From Saccharomycopsis malanga (lineage: Eukaryota > Ascomycota > Saccharomycetes > Ascoideales > Saccharomycopsidaceae), in assembly GCA_004014935.1 (NCBI GenBank), contig CP025325.1, forward strand, positions 124,001-188,000: 64,000 bases of DNA, written 5' to 3'. The position numbers and the translations under genes were made by a program. Of this stretch, positions 29,819 through 40,254 are shown in pieces. The notes beneath the pieces are model-generated. The model saw only the letters and a list, made by a program, of their open reading frames with translations. It did not search any database and was not told the origin of the DNA. How positions within the stretch are numbered: position 1 is the first letter of the stretch; each line of letters opens with the position of its first letter.

Positions 29819-31261
29819 ATGAAGTCTGGTAATATCGAAAAAAGTCGTGAGGATTCCGCACAAAATAATGTGCAGCCAAAAATTCTTAAGAAAAAGAATA
29901 AAGTGATAAAAAATGGAGGAGTGGCCATTACCCCGGAATATATCGCAGAGCAGAGAAGACTTGCCAAGATCAGAAAGGAAAAAAAAGCGTTGGAAGAGCA
30001 GCAGAAACCAAAAACAGTGCCCAAAGACTTGCAATTCATCAAAAGACCGGTATTATGGTTGGACAATGTGGACAAAAAGCCTAAGAACCGACTTAGCATC
30101 ATGACATACAACTTGTTGGCGCAATCCTTGATCAGAAGATCTCTTTTCCCAACATCTGGCGATGCTCTCAAGTGGAGCAAGAGATCTGTAGTCTTGCTAA
30201 GCGAGATGACGCACTACCATGCAGACATCATGTGCTTGCAGGAGGTGGATGATATACAATTTCACAACTTTTGGGTTTCTGAGTTTGACAAGTTGGGCTA
30301 TTATCATGAATTCCACAAGTTTGGCAACAAGAACCACGGGGTTGCTGTTGTGTATTCGAAAGACAAGTTTAAAAAGTGTAGCGTAGTGCAGCATGTGGAT
30401 TATGATTCTGTAGATACTGTCATGGAGCCCAGAACAGCCACCAGAAACGTGGGCATGATCCTCAAGTTGGAATTCAGCACGCCAGAGCTCTATTCCAGAA
30501 AAGGGTTAGTTGTAGGCACCCACCATTTGTTCTGGCATCCACATGGCACTTTTGAGAGAACCAGACAGACGTATGTTACTTTGAAAGCTTTCCAGGACTT
30601 TATGGCTGATAACCAATTGAGTTTCAACGACTGGTATAGCTTTTTCTGTGGTGATTTCAATGCCGAACCGTACCATTCGCCATACTTGTCCATTACCAGA
30701 AAACCAGTGTACTATGACGACGTAGCCAAAAGCGTGGTGGAAGAGTCTGTAAAACAAATATTCGACGACGGCCCGGATGTCGAAACTGATCCAGTTGAAA
30801 GTGTAGACGCTAAGAACACTGAAAAAGCAGCCTACACAGCGGCTGCGGTGGGTGCTCCAAAAGGGGTTCCTACCACTATCAGTGCTCATGCAAACACTGC
30901 TCTTATCCAACAGCTTATCGACATGCACAACAGTCTTCCCATGAGAGCCATCTCGCTCTATTCGGTTGGATACAGACACGTCCATCCAGAAAACAGCCTT
31001 TACAGAAACGAGCCTGACTTTAGCAACTGGGCACATACCTGGAGAGGACTCTTGGACTACATTTTCGTAATCACCCAGTGGGACGGTCTGGACAAGACAG
31101 AGGTGGATTCTGTTGAGGAATTGCTGGAAAATGAAGGCATTAGAATCAAAGGGTTGCTTAGAATGCCCCCTAGAAGCGAAATGTCAGAACAAGGCCAACC
31201 AAGAGCCGGTGAGTATGCAAGTGACCATTTGTCAATGCTCGCTGTGGTAGATCTTGTGTGA
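29819..31261 (+). CDS. NGL2: Ccr4-like 3' exonuclease, Ngl2-type
   Basis: 480 residues. A lysine-rich N-terminus (about 1-95) precedes an endonuclease/exonuclease/phosphatase fold with intact Mg2+/catalytic motifs: MTYNLLAQSL, MCLQEVDD, GTHHLFWHP, FFCGDFNAEP and the final ASDHLSMLAVV. The ITPEYIAEQRRLAKIRKEKKA region resembles the start of yeast Ngl2, which trims the 3' end of 5.8S rRNA; Ngl1 and Ngl3 are paralogues. A role in rRNA or mRNA 3' trimming is inferred. Divergent from the importin gene. Confidence 0.88.
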   Translation: MKSGNIEKSREDSAQNNVQPKILKKKNKVIKNGGVAITPEYIAEQRRLAKIRKEKKALEEQQKPKTVPKDLQFIKRPVLWLDNVDKKPKNRLSIMTYNLLAQSLIRRSLFPTSGDALKWSKRSVVLLSEMTHYHADIMCLQEVDDIQFHNFWVSEFDKLGYYHEFHKFGNKNHGVAVVYSKDKFKKCSVVQHVDYDSVDTVMEPRTATRNVGMILKLEFSTPELYSRKGLVVGTHHLFWHPHGTFERTRQTYVTLKAFQDFMADNQLSFNDWYSFFCGDFNAEPYHSPYLSITRKPVYYDDVAKSVVEESVKQIFDDGPDVETDPVESVDAKNTEKAAYTAAAVGAPKGVPTTISAHANTALIQQLIDMHNSLPMRAISLYSVGYRHVHPENSLYRNEPDFSNWAHTWRGLLDYIFVITQWDGLDKTEVDSVEELLENEGIRIKGLLRMPPRSEMSEQGQPRAGEYASDHLSMLAVVDLV

Positions 31262-31602
31262 ATGAAATCCTCTCATCAATCTTACACTCAAAATTGCATT
31301 TCTAGTGCTCATTGTAATATTTACATGCCAAAATACTTTTTGCTTACATTAGATAGACATAAAGATAAATAAGTATGAGGCCATTCCCAAAAATAAACGT
31401 GCTATTTCAATACATGTCTCCATAGAATTACAATACCACTGGCTAAAAGTGGTAACATTACCCTCAACATGGGCTTTCTTTCCTCTAGATTTACAATACC
31501 ACTAGCCAAACCGCATATATAGTCACCAAAAACATTTATACAGCTCATAATCTCTACAGAAACTACCTCAAATAGGTAGTTATTTCCTATAAAATAAAAA
31601 AA
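31262..31602. other. NGL2 downstream spacer
   Basis: AT-rich; the phrase TTACAATACCACT(A/G)GC(T/C)AA is duplicated at about 31430 and 31490. No gene seen. Confidence 0.4.
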
Positions 31603-31687
31603 AGGTCGTACCCGGATTCGAACCGGGGTTGTTCGGATGTTTCGTTCTAATCAAAACCGAAAGTGATAACCACTACACTATACAACC
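31603..31687 (-). tRNA. tRNA-Gln (UUG) with 13-nt intron, copy 1
   Basis: On the minus strand: GGTTGTATAGTGTAGTGGTT, anticodon stem TTCGG, loop with UUG followed by A37, intron TTAGAACGAAACA (31638-31650), stem CCGAA, T arm CCCCGGTTCGAATCCGGG and acceptor ACGACC closing on GGTTGT with one GU pair. The mature sequence is nearly the S. cerevisiae tRNA-Gln(UUG), which has no intron. T runs for polymerase III termination follow beyond 31603 on the minus strand. Confidence 0.96.
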
Positions 31688-31937
31688 ATTTTCGTGTGTC
31701 CTTTTTTTCTCTATAATCCTGTATTCTTGTATTATGAGAATACATGGTTAAATAACATCGTTCCCTTGAAGAATGTGCAGAAAACAGCTCCTACACTAGG
31801 AGTGTTATGACAGTTAAGAAACCTCCGTGACAAGTTTTCTTCCAAACCCTGGTAACCAGAATGTTTGTATGTTACATAACCTACAGGAAAGCACTTTACT
31901 TTACGGTTAGCAATACTTTGATTTTATTGAGTATATC

Positions 31938-31962
31938 AATAATAATAATAATAATAATAATA

Positions 31963-31993
<31 letters not shown>

Positions 31994-32006
31994 TTATAAT
32001 AATAAT
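31938..32006. repeat. (AAT)n microsatellite
   Basis: About 23 AAT units with a few interruptions. No SINE body is attached on either side. Confidence 0.95.
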
Positions 32007-32359
32007 CGATATTATTAAGATATATTATTGATTAAATATATCAATACTAATAAAGTAATAAGGGTTATAGAATCTAATATACATTAGTAACAAATCTTAT
32101 TGTGGCCCAGTGCCCTTGAATATGCCAATGCCATGGTTTTTATATTTACTATCAACTTTTGGAGAAATTTGGGTCACTATAAGCTTTGAGAATGATTATT
32201 AGTGATGATGTCTGGCGTACATTTTATGTCGACAAAACGCGCCTTGCCTACTGTTTAACCTTTGAATTAAAGAATATCATGTCTACATGTATACTAGTTA
32301 ACATTTCACAAGCTAGAAATACAAAAATAGCTAATATTGGATTTGCATAAAAAAAAAAA

Positions 32360-32448
32360 AGGTCGTACCCGGATTCGAACCGGGGTTGTTCGGATATTTC
32401 GTGTTTCAAGATCAAAACCGAAAGTGATAACCACTACACTATACAACC
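32360..32448 (-). tRNA. tRNA-Gln (UUG) with 17-nt intron, copy 2
   Basis: The exons are identical to copy 1. The intron TCTTGAAACACGAAATA (32395-32411) has a different length and sequence. A run of 12 A on the plus strand (32349-32360) is the minus-strand T terminator. The 670 bp between the copies (31688-32359) hold the AAT microsatellite and no gene. Confidence 0.96.
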
Positions 32449-32599
32449 GATTATGAGGAAATTTGTTTTTATTGGAAGGTATATCTTTTCTAGTTCTTTC
32501 GGTAAATTTGACCTTCAGATATTAGTAACATTAATAATAATAAAAGGTCGGTTTGAAACATTAGAATAAAGCTTTAGAATAGTAGTGATAAATAGATTA

Positions 32600-32645
32600 G
32601 CATCGTATATTTGGAACCCAACAAACATCAGTTTTGTCATCTTTG
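32600..32645 (-). mobile_element. SINE 3' remnant
   Basis: Degraded minus-strand 3' signature (GTATATTTGGAACCCAACAA plus ACATCAGTTTTG). Confidence 0.45.
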
Positions 32646-32763
32646 CAGTTATAGTTATTAAACTGAAACTTTAACTATATTGTTAAACGACTACAATTAT
32701 GAAGATTATTACATACTGTAGAATAATAATAAGATAATAAGATATAGATAGTATATTATTCTT

Positions 32764-32812
32764 CTACGAAACTGATATGTACTGGGCTTGAAATATATGA
32801 CATTATTATTGA
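32764..32812 (+). mobile_element. SINE 3' end, strongly 5'-truncated
   Basis: TACGAAACTGATATGTACTG, GGCTTGAAATATATGACATT and ATTATT: truncated at nearly the same point as the insertion at 9509. Confidence 0.85.
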
Positions 32813-33547
32813 AGAATAGTTTCCTGCAAAAGATAAATAATTTGGTAAACCTTGTATCATTGGTAGTAAAACACCTATATGCTTCTAGTGATATGACCTG
32901 ATTAACTAGATGCATTAACCCCTCTTCTATTTTTGGCTAGGTTTATCAGTCGTTATACAACATTGCCTGCCACTCCCTTTTCTTCCTTCTTTTTAAAAGT
33001 CTACGTTTTACCCATTCTCCGATCAATACAAACTCATCTTAATATTACAAACCTCTAAATTTATTATTATAAAATGATATGATAGTAAAATGACCAAGAT
33101 TAATAAGATGTCTTCTGGCAGTGGGTTAAAGTAGCCTGATTACTATTAACATTACTTGTTAACCTAATAGGGTTAACGTATGATGAATCCATCACAGAGT
33201 TAGGAATTACTTCCCTTAGTGGATACCGTAGTTTATCTTTGTTCAAGAAATGTGTTAGTAATATCTATGGAAGAGAGGGAACTGACAAGTCGGTGTAAAT
33301 AAGATATGGTAATGTTAATACATTATGAAATACTATACAGAAAAGGGCTGCAGTAATTTTTAGCATTAGACTTTATAGTACTGATTCCGGATAGAATCTG
33401 AAGACTTGATGATCTATCAAATTATAGAGAAGATAACCCATCTAACAGTATAGATGGTAAGTTGTTTGACAATTAACAATTTTACTTGAAATAAACGTTT
33501 TTTGGTTATGATGAATTACGAAGCACTGGATTTTTGTATTATCCACC
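32813..33547. other. Intergenic, nothing recognised
   Basis: AT-rich with no gene. TTTACCCATTCTCCGATCAA at 33008 recurs at 62540 (TTTAACCCATTCTCCGTTCA) and inverted near 3836, marking a weak third repeat family. Confidence 0.4.
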
Positions 33548-33658
33548 AAACTATTCTGCCAGGCCTTTTCTATCGTTTTCGAGAACATAAAACTATTCTG
33601 TCAGGCCTCTTCTATCGTTTATCTGCTAAATTATAGACCACCAACCATCCGGCCCACT
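33548..33658 (-). mobile_element. SINE head with two VNTR-like units
   Basis: Minus-strand head (GGGCCGGATGGTTGGTGG) followed by two units of GATAGAAGAGGCCTGACAG/GAAAAGGCCTGGCAG type; body and tail are missing. Confidence 0.75.
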
Positions 33659-33764
33659 GGTTCTAAAGTTATGCAGCGGGCAAGCGCAATTCCGGGTCGC
33701 ACCCGGCCGGACGCCTGTGGCGCACCCGAGAACAGCCGGAAATTATGTAGCACCGACGTCGGAA

Positions 33765-33803
33765 ACCCAATAGCGCTGACAGTAAGCTCGCTTGCTATTG
33801 GGT
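33765..33803. promoter_or_regulatory. Inverted pair of CCAAT boxes upstream of SDH2
   Basis: ACCCAATAGC (33765-33774) and its exact inverse GCTATTGGGT (33794-33803) are separated by 19 bp, about 210 bp before the SDH2 start, inside a GC-rich patch. CCAAT boxes bind the HAP complex (Hap2/3/4/5), which activates respiratory genes such as SDH2 in yeast. The palindromic arrangement is direct; HAP binding is inferred. Confidence 0.65.
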
Positions 33804-34014
33804 GGAGACGATTTTGGAGGCTACGGAAAGTGGTATCGGTGCACTTATAGTATATAATTTTTTTCCATCTCCATAATTTGGACATTTTGATGGCGGATTG
33901 GATTCAGACTGACTGATAATTTACTTTCCAACTATTGTTGACCACCAGGCTACAGTTGGTATCGAGATATATTAGCAGGATTTGCTCTGGACATAAATAT
34001 ATAGATTTTTCATA

Positions 34015-34809
34015 ATGTTTAAACAATCTAGTCGTCTTAGTCTTGGTATAGCCAAGCAAATCACCAGATCCTTAGCGACAGTTGCTAGTGAGAAGCCAGC
34101 ATTGGTGAAAAGCTTCAAAATTTACAGATGGTCGCCAGATACCCCAGAGGTGAAGCCAAAGCTTGTTGATTACAAGATAGACTTGAACCAGTGCGGTCCC
34201 ATGGTTTTGGATGCTCTTTTAAAGATCAAAAACGAGCAAGACTCGTCGTTGACCTTCAGAAGATCCTGTAGAGAAGGTATTTGCGGCTCCTGTGCCATGA
34301 ATATCGGAGGTAGAAACACCTTGGCCTGTTTATGTCGTATTGACAGAGACGCCAGCAAAGATTTGAAAATCTACCCATTGCCCCACATGTTTGTAGTCCG
34401 CGACTTGGTTCCAGACTTGACCCATTTCTACAAGCAGTACAAGTCCATCGAACCGTACTTGCAAAGAGACCAGAATCCTGCCGACGGCAGAGAAAACTTG
34501 CAAAGCATCGAGGACCGTAAGAAGTTGGACGGATTGTACGAATGTATCTTGTGTGCTTGTTGCTCCACCTCTTGTCCTTCCTACTGGTGGAACCAACAAG
34601 AATACTTGGGGCCTGCTGTTTTGATGCAGGCTTTTAGATGGTTGATTGATTCCAGAGATCAAGCCACCGCTAAAAGAAAGGAAATCTTGCAAAATTCCAT
34701 GAGTTTGTACAGATGCCACACCATTTTGAACTGTACCAGAACTTGTCCTAAGGGTTTGAACCCAGGTAGAGCCATTGCTGAGATTAAAAAACAGTTGGCT
34801 TTTGATTGA
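34015..34809 (+). CDS. SDH2: Succinate dehydrogenase iron-sulfur subunit
   Basis: 264 residues: a mitochondrial presequence (about 1-25, [20 protein letters not shown]), the 2Fe-2S ferredoxin domain with [22 protein letters not shown], then [16 protein letters not shown] and [18 protein letters not shown] for the 4Fe-4S and 3Fe-4S clusters. All cluster cysteines are present. It is the electron-carrying subunit of complex II in the inner mitochondrial membrane. Length equals yeast Sdh2 (266) and codon use is strongly biased, as in abundant proteins. An upstream CCAAT palindrome fits respiratory control. A downstream repeat, AACGTTTTGTCTGGTTTGAT, occurs twice in the 3' UTR. Confidence 0.98.
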   Translation: MFKQSSRLSLGIAKQITRSLATVASEKPALVKSFKIYRWSPDTPEVKPKLVDYKIDLNQCGPMVLDALLKIKNEQDSSLTFRRSCREGICGSCAMNIGGRNTLACLCRIDRDASKDLKIYPLPHMFVVRDLVPDLTHFYKQYKSIEPYLQRDQNPADGRENLQSIEDRKKLDGLYECILCACCSTSCPSYWWNQQEYLGPAVLMQAFRWLIDSRDQATAKRKEILQNSMSLYRCHTILNCTRTCPKGLNPGRAIAEIKKQLAFD

Positions 34810-35628
34810 ACAAAACAACGTTTTGTCTGGTTTGATAAACGTTTTGTCTGGTTTGATTAAACAACAAAGAAAAAACGTCTTGTCTGGCTTTTTATTAAAC
34901 ATTCTGCCCTACATTTTGGCTTACATTTTTATCCTTCTGACCCTCAATCCACACACATATTACCAGCCCGTATTGCATCACGTCAAGCAATAATCCAAGC
35001 ATTTTTTATAGTTCTATAGCACTTTATACTCTAATGATTCGTACATATATTAGCTTTTTTACTCAAACGTTGGCTGTATTACAATTGTCTCATCTCTCTT
35101 GGTGCTGTTTGCCTAGCCATACATAGTAACGAGGTTATACCTATACTGAAAAGACCCACGTCCATGGTACATACTAGCAGCCCTGGCGCGCCACGGCCAC
35201 GGTCCGGGCCATGCGGAGAGCAACGCGCTGGTGCATTACCCTGCATCACCTCGCAGGATTCTACAATAGGCCTGAGAAGGGAAGGAAAGTGACAGCAAGA
35301 GTGTGAGAGCAAAAGAGGTTGGGAAGATCATCAAGAGTGTCGACAGATATCCAGATCAGGACAAATAGGGTTGATTGTTTCTGGTGTGTTGACAACTTGG
35401 CGTTTTTCTTTGTATTTTCTAGATATATAATTTTTCAGGTTATTTTCGCGTTCCGCTTAGCATTATTAATCACTTTTTGGTGTGACCAACTGTCATTTAC
35501 GATATCTGTTGCTTTGTTTGTAATTATCGAGTATATTTCAAGAAGCGGCAGGTTGCAAAAACAGCAGGTTGCAAAACAGCAGGTTGCAAAAATAGCAGGG
35601 TGTAGAAAAAAACAGTAAAGGAAGCAAG
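34810..35628. other. Intergenic between SDH2 and the glutaredoxin-like gene
   Basis: Holds a GC-rich patch (about 35160-35260) and, directly before the next start codon, a tandem repeat of GCAGGTTGCAAAAACA (three units, 35547-35600). No gene seen. Confidence 0.6.
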
Positions 35629-36759
35629 ATGCCGGACTCGTTTGATGTGGATATTGAGTCTTCCACGCTCAAGAAACCGTATCATTACCAGAAGCAACGT
35701 CGCAGGAGGTTGGTGATAATGCTGGTGATGATGATGGTGCTTGTTCTAGTTGTTTTACGGCTTTTCAGGACCAATGCTGCTGATCATTTAGCCGCAGTTG
35801 CGGAAGAAAAGGCGGCCAGTATTGATAAGCACAGCAGTAACAATAAGCACAAGGTTGCAGTGATTGAGGACGAGGTGGATGAAGTCATCAGTAAGAACAG
35901 TAAGGCTGCTGCTGCCGCGGCGGCAAAAATACAGTACACAGATGGATCTACTGGAGCCAAAAACAAAAATCTATTGACTGAGGACGCGGTCAATGCCAAA
36001 CCAGTGCAAGCATCCAAAGAAATGGCTGCTGAACAGCCCAAAGTGGACAAAACCAAGACTAAACCCCAAGCAGAGGATGCTAAAAAAGTATTGGCAAAAG
36101 GCCCCTCCACCAGTAAAAATGCCAAGTCAGATTATAGCATATATAGCACTTATGATAGTAAAGATGATTATGGCCGCACCAAGTTTGTTCCTAGCGCAGA
36201 GTTCAAGGCAATTGTTTCCTTGTCTCCCGTGGTGGTATTTACTTGGGACAAGTCCAACACTCTTATTCCTAAAGACGACGAAGCAAAGACAAAACTCAGT
36301 AAACGTGACACTCGCTATTCGTCACTGCACCAATCGTCTTCTAAGGATTTGCTAAAAACCCTTTGGGAACACTACCAAATCACCCCTGTGCCTACGTATG
36401 TTGCCTTGGACCGCCATCCGCATTTCAAAGAATTGGCAATCTACATTAACGAAATGTATCATAAACTCAATGACCATTCCAGTGCCTACTCACAATCAAA
36501 GGACAGTAAATCTAAAAGCAGGGCAGAATCGCTTTTGCACGACCAAAAGCTTGACAAACGTGAGCAAACTCCTATTGATAAAAACATTTACGGCTTGCCT
36601 CAACTCGAAAAAGGTGAAAACATCCTACCGGGTATTGTAATCGCTGGTAAACCAATTGGCAATGCTCGCCAGTTCAAAATAGCCCATGAAAGAGGCGAAT
36701 TGTTGTCCATTTTGAAGGATTTGGGCGACGGCATATTCAACGTCGAAAGAGCTGCTTGA
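35629..36759 (+). CDS. Grx6/Grx7-like membrane protein lacking the active-site cysteine
   Basis: 376 residues. A basic cytosolic N-terminus, one transmembrane helix (about 27-45, type II signal anchor), a long Ala/Lys-rich stem (about 50-185), then a glutaredoxin-like C-terminal region: AEFKAIVSLSPVVVFTWDKS, YVALDRHPHFKELAIYI, LPGIVIAGKPIGNARQFKIA and ELLSILKDLGDGIFNV. These match yeast Grx6 (SPMIVFSKTGCPYS, VVELDRHEHTKELQ, VPNVIIGG, KWSDGAFTV). Where Grx6 has the catalytic Cys this protein has Ser209 (codon TCC at 36253-36255), and the CPYS tetrad becomes SNTL; the cis-Pro strand is kept. It also has lysine/serine-rich insertions. Probably a secretory-pathway protein without thiol-redox activity; function unknown. 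Confidence 0.75.
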   Translation: MPDSFDVDIESSTLKKPYHYQKQRRRRLVIMLVMMMVLVLVVLRLFRTNAADHLAAVAEEKAASIDKHSSNNKHKVAVIEDEVDEVISKNSKAAAAAAAKIQYTDGSTGAKNKNLLTEDAVNAKPVQASKEMAAEQPKVDKTKTKPQAEDAKKVLAKGPSTSKNAKSDYSIYSTYDSKDDYGRTKFVPSAEFKAIVSLSPVVVFTWDKSNTLIPKDDEAKTKLSKRDTRYSSLHQSSSKDLLKTLWEHYQITPVPTYVALDRHPHFKELAIYINEMYHKLNDHSSAYSQSKDSKSKSRAESLLHDQKLDKREQTPIDKNIYGLPQLEKGENILPGIVIAGKPIGNARQFKIAHERGELLSILKDLGDGIFNVERAA

Positions 36760-38151
36760 ATCGGTGTTATAAAAATGGGTTATTGTTCTTTTTTTAATGA
36801 CATTTTGTAATTTTCCCTCTACTTTCCTTCGTTATGAATTCAATTCTTCCCTTTTCATCAATGACAATGATAAACATCATAATGATATTTTTTTTATTCC
36901 TGCTCTTTACACCTTTTGTTTAATGTATTTGTTTTTAGCTGTGTATTGTAGTTGGTCTATGCGGTACAAGTTTTTGTTTAACAATATTCATGCATTTTTG
37001 CAAGTTGTTAGTGACTTGAGTGCACTGAAACATTTATTGAAAGACTTGTTCACTATATAAAACTACTCTTGTGACATTTTACCATTTATAGAACATTTCA
37101 TATTTATTAGAATATATACAAACCTTCTACCCCATGCTTAAGCAGGCTTAGAACCCTACATCGTCTCCAATGCCTGTGTATCTTCTATAAACTCTTATCT
37201 TCTATAAACTGTATGCCCTACATTAAACCAACCATAGTATAACAGTGATAATCTTACAATTGAATACACATGGATTGCGTACACACAGTATTAGTCGCTC
37301 AGAATTACTTACAAGGCCAATCAATCATGGCTCTTTTTTTATTTTCAATACTGCTTTATTCATTAGAGGCTATTTCACTTGCTGACGAATAATAGGCATT
37401 GATTATATACTGGAATTAGACTAAAATCGCACGGCAGTAAGGACCCATAAACCGTGCGTTTCTCAAGAATGGTGCCAATAATACCATAGACGATACCCGA
37501 CAAATGGGAAAAGTCCTTTGAAATTGGAATCAACAAGTGTAGAAAGACACAATCACATAGAAAAATCGATTTAAATTGGCATCAAAATGTGTAAAAAGAC
37601 ATATTCACATAAAAAAGCGGTTTAAGATTGTCACTTTTAGAAGAAAATTTGATCAACTACAATACTCATTCACATTATTCTAAATATCTGATATAAACAT
37701 GTAGACCAATGCAAATTACGAATAAAAGGGCACCAAGAAAGGAATTTCCCTGTCCTATAGGTAAATTATAGTTCCACTAGCAGAAAATCATGGCACAATA
37801 GGTTAATTGTTAAAAATAGAACCCTGCAATTGTTCGCTTAAAACGGTACATGTTAAGATGTGCGGCATCAACATTCTATAATACTAGTCAAGTGCACTTA
37901 TCCACTAACCATAGCCAATGGTGAACCATGTGGCATTTTCAACATGAGAAATCTCCAAATTCCATAGGGCTCTACTTTTCCGTTTATGCCTTGAGGAGAA
38001 TGACGACCAACAATAATAGATATATAATGTAATTGAAAGTAGATGTAATTGTCAGTTTTATGTTTGATATCTTGTATAAACAAACATTGTTCATTGATAT
38101 AAAAACCCACTGGCTTTCATTCGCTCATTAACCATAACATTCCTTTATAAA
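36760..38151. promoter_or_regulatory. Upstream region of the GPI-protein gene, no gene recognised
   Basis: 1.4 kb of AT-rich sequence. AATTGGAATCAACAAGTGTA with AGAAAGACA.ATTCACATA is loosely repeated at 37517 and 37575. An 87-codon frame at 36797-37060 is Phe/Leu-rich 3'-UTR-like sequence and not called. No SINE copy is clear here. Confidence 0.4.
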
Positions 38152-38811
38152 ATGCTTTTCAACAAACAAACTCTTGCTTCTGCTGCTGCTGTTTTGGCAA
38201 CTGCTTCTGTTGCCAATGCCGAGTCTGTCAATACTTCTCCAGTGACTGTTATCACCCATGCAGGCTCTTTGCAAACCATCTGGTGGGTTCCAACCACCAC
38301 TGACACTTGGTGGACTCCAGAATGGTGGAGTGACTACACTTCTCAAGGTGGTAAAGTTGCCTCAGCTACCACCACTGATTCTTCAGCATCTACTACTGAT
38401 TCATCCCATTCCTCTGCCAGTACATCCACCTGGACCACTGTCAGCAGTTATACCACCACCAGTAATGGCCATGTCATCACCAGCAGTAGTACCTACACTA
38501 CCACTGGTACTACAGACTCTTCTAGCTCTAGCTCTAGTACTACTTATCCAGGTACCACCACCACTGGATCTGTTTATACTACTAAAGATTCCAAGGGATC
38601 TTCAACCACCATTACCCCAACCATTGACATTTACACCACCACTGATGGCAAAGGAAAAACCACCACCACCAGTAGTACATTAAGTAGTTCTGCCAGTATT
38701 GCAACTGGTGCTGCTAACAGAGCTGTTCCTGTTTATAAAAGTCATTCTGGTATGGCTGCTATTTTCGCCACTGGTATGGTTGGTGTTGGTCTTACTATTC
38801 TTGCCCTTTAG
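38152..38811 (+). CDS. GPI-anchored Ser/Thr-rich cell-wall protein
   Basis: 219 residues: signal peptide (about 1-22, ending SVANA), a short conserved-looking Trp-rich segment (TIWWVPTTTDTWWTPEWW), about 130 residues that are mostly Ser and Thr with repeats such as TTDSSSSSS and YTTTDGKGKTTTT (heavy O-mannosylation expected), and a C-terminal hydrophobic tail (MAAIFATGMVGVGLTILAL) after a small-residue region that would serve as GPI attachment site. It is likely an abundant wall or membrane mannoprotein, consistent with its biased codons (GTT, ACC, TCT). I cannot assign a specific family. Confidence 0.85.
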   Translation: MLFNKQTLASAAAVLATASVANAESVNTSPVTVITHAGSLQTIWWVPTTTDTWWTPEWWSDYTSQGGKVASATTTDSSASTTDSSHSSASTSTWTTVSSYTTTSNGHVITSSSTYTTTGTTDSSSSSSSTTYPGTTTTGSVYTTKDSKGSSTTITPTIDIYTTTDGKGKTTTTSSTLSSSASIATGAANRAVPVYKSHSGMAAIFATGMVGVGLTILAL

Positions 38812-39669
38812 GTTGACAAAGTACTCTTTACAATTATGCATTAATGTTTGTTCATTAAACTTTCTTCATTAAACTTATTTCAATTTCTTCAATTTGTTCA
38901 ATTTCTTCTTCTTCCTCTTTAATTTCTTCAGTTTCCACCACTTCTTCTTTTACTTTCTTCCATTTCCTTAATTCAGCAAGCCTGGCGCTGCTTATTCAAT
39001 TCTTCAATATTGGCATTAAATTGCCTTATCGTTTCAATTCTTTGCATTTTCTACGTGATAGAACTCCCTCGTTAACTATAGGGCTATGTTTAATTAACTC
39101 CTTCTCAGATTTTGAATGTAAGTGGTTGGTAACCCATAGTGGCTAAACAAATTTTTGTCTACAATGAGTCCCGTCTGTAAAACGACTCCCCTACATTGTA
39201 TTATACATTGCTATAAACCAAGTACAAGCCTCAATGTTATCAAACAACCTTTTAAGGATGTCTGGTAAAAATTAAAGTGGCATAGTGTTAACAAAATTAA
39301 AGATTACGGTGGGCGACCAATGCGGAACTTGATGAAGGATCAGACAATTGATTGTCTCGGAACTATTGTACACAGCAAACACAAGAGTGCCAACAGAGAA
39401 CCGCTGTTGTACTAAAATGGGGGGATGTTCTTTCAATGTACAGGGCTACGACACGATGATCTGAGTTTTCGCTTTGTTTACTGTATAAACTTAAGCACTT
39501 AGCACAGCCCAATTGCCATTCCTTTCTTTTTGACAGACTTGAATTAAAGTTGTAAACTTCTATATATATATAATGTCTAATTTCCATCCCCTGTAATTTA
39601 TTCAACAAATTTACTTCCTTCCCTTACATAGTTGTACCACTTTACATTCGTTATTTGGCAGCTTCTACA
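38812..39669. other. Intergenic, nothing recognised
   Basis: T- and C-rich 3' flank of the wall-protein gene (TTTCTTCAATTTCTTCTTC repeats at 38862-38950), then ordinary AT-rich sequence up to the next start. Confidence 0.5.
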
Positions 39670-40254
39670 ATGGCATTTAAAAGAAAGTCTCACAACAGAG
39701 CTCATTCCAGCACTTTGGATGATGTTCGTAAGAGCGTTAAGATCTCCAAACAAGACCAGGACAAGCTCAAGGTTAGAACTATTAATGTCCATGATCCAAT
39801 CTTGAATGCTGTCAACGAACAGCAACCTTTCCAAGAAATGCAGGCCAGAGACACTGAAAATATCAATAGTCTTTCACGTATGGCTCAACAAACCAACCTT
39901 CGTGACGCCTTTGGAAACCCTATTGTAAGACCAGACATCTCAAACCCTACAAGATCAAGAGATGAACGTCCTATGGACACCATCAGATCGTTTGAATACG
40001 CTATCACCGGCGACCCATTCTACAAGTCCAACTTGGAAACCCCTGTTTACGGCTGGGGTGTTCGTCCTACTTTTGATGGCACTGGTGCAGCTTATCAAAA
40101 TGGCAATCCTTATGATAACTACACCAATATGGGCGGTGTGGCCTCCAGTATTCCTAGAAACATGGAGCAACCTGTTTTCGAAAGAAAAGTGACCAAAGAG
40201 CCAGAAAAGAAGAAGAGAGGTTTGTTTGGTAGAAAGAAGAAGAATCATACATGA
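39670..40254 (+). CDS. Small basic fungal protein, possibly YMR295C/YGR273C-like
   Basis: 194 residues from the ATG at 39670 (MAFKRKSHNR...); a TTG-initiated extension five codons longer is unlikely. Features: a basic N-terminus, VHDPILNAVNEQQPF, a conserved-looking centre ISNPTRSRDERPMDTIRSFEYAITGD, and a lysine-rich end (EKKKRGLFGRKKKNHT). No membrane segment or enzyme motif is visible. From memory the central block resembles the poorly characterised S. cerevisiae YMR295C/YGR273C family, but I am not sure. Composition and codon use say that it is a real, well-expressed gene. Confidence 0.8.
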   Translation: MAFKRKSHNRAHSSTLDDVRKSVKISKQDQDKLKVRTINVHDPILNAVNEQQPFQEMQARDTENINSLSRMAQQTNLRDAFGNPIVRPDISNPTRSRDERPMDTIRSFEYAITGDPFYKSNLETPVYGWGVRPTFDGTGAAYQNGNPYDNYTNMGGVASSIPRNMEQPVFERKVTKEPEKKKRGLFGRKKKNHT

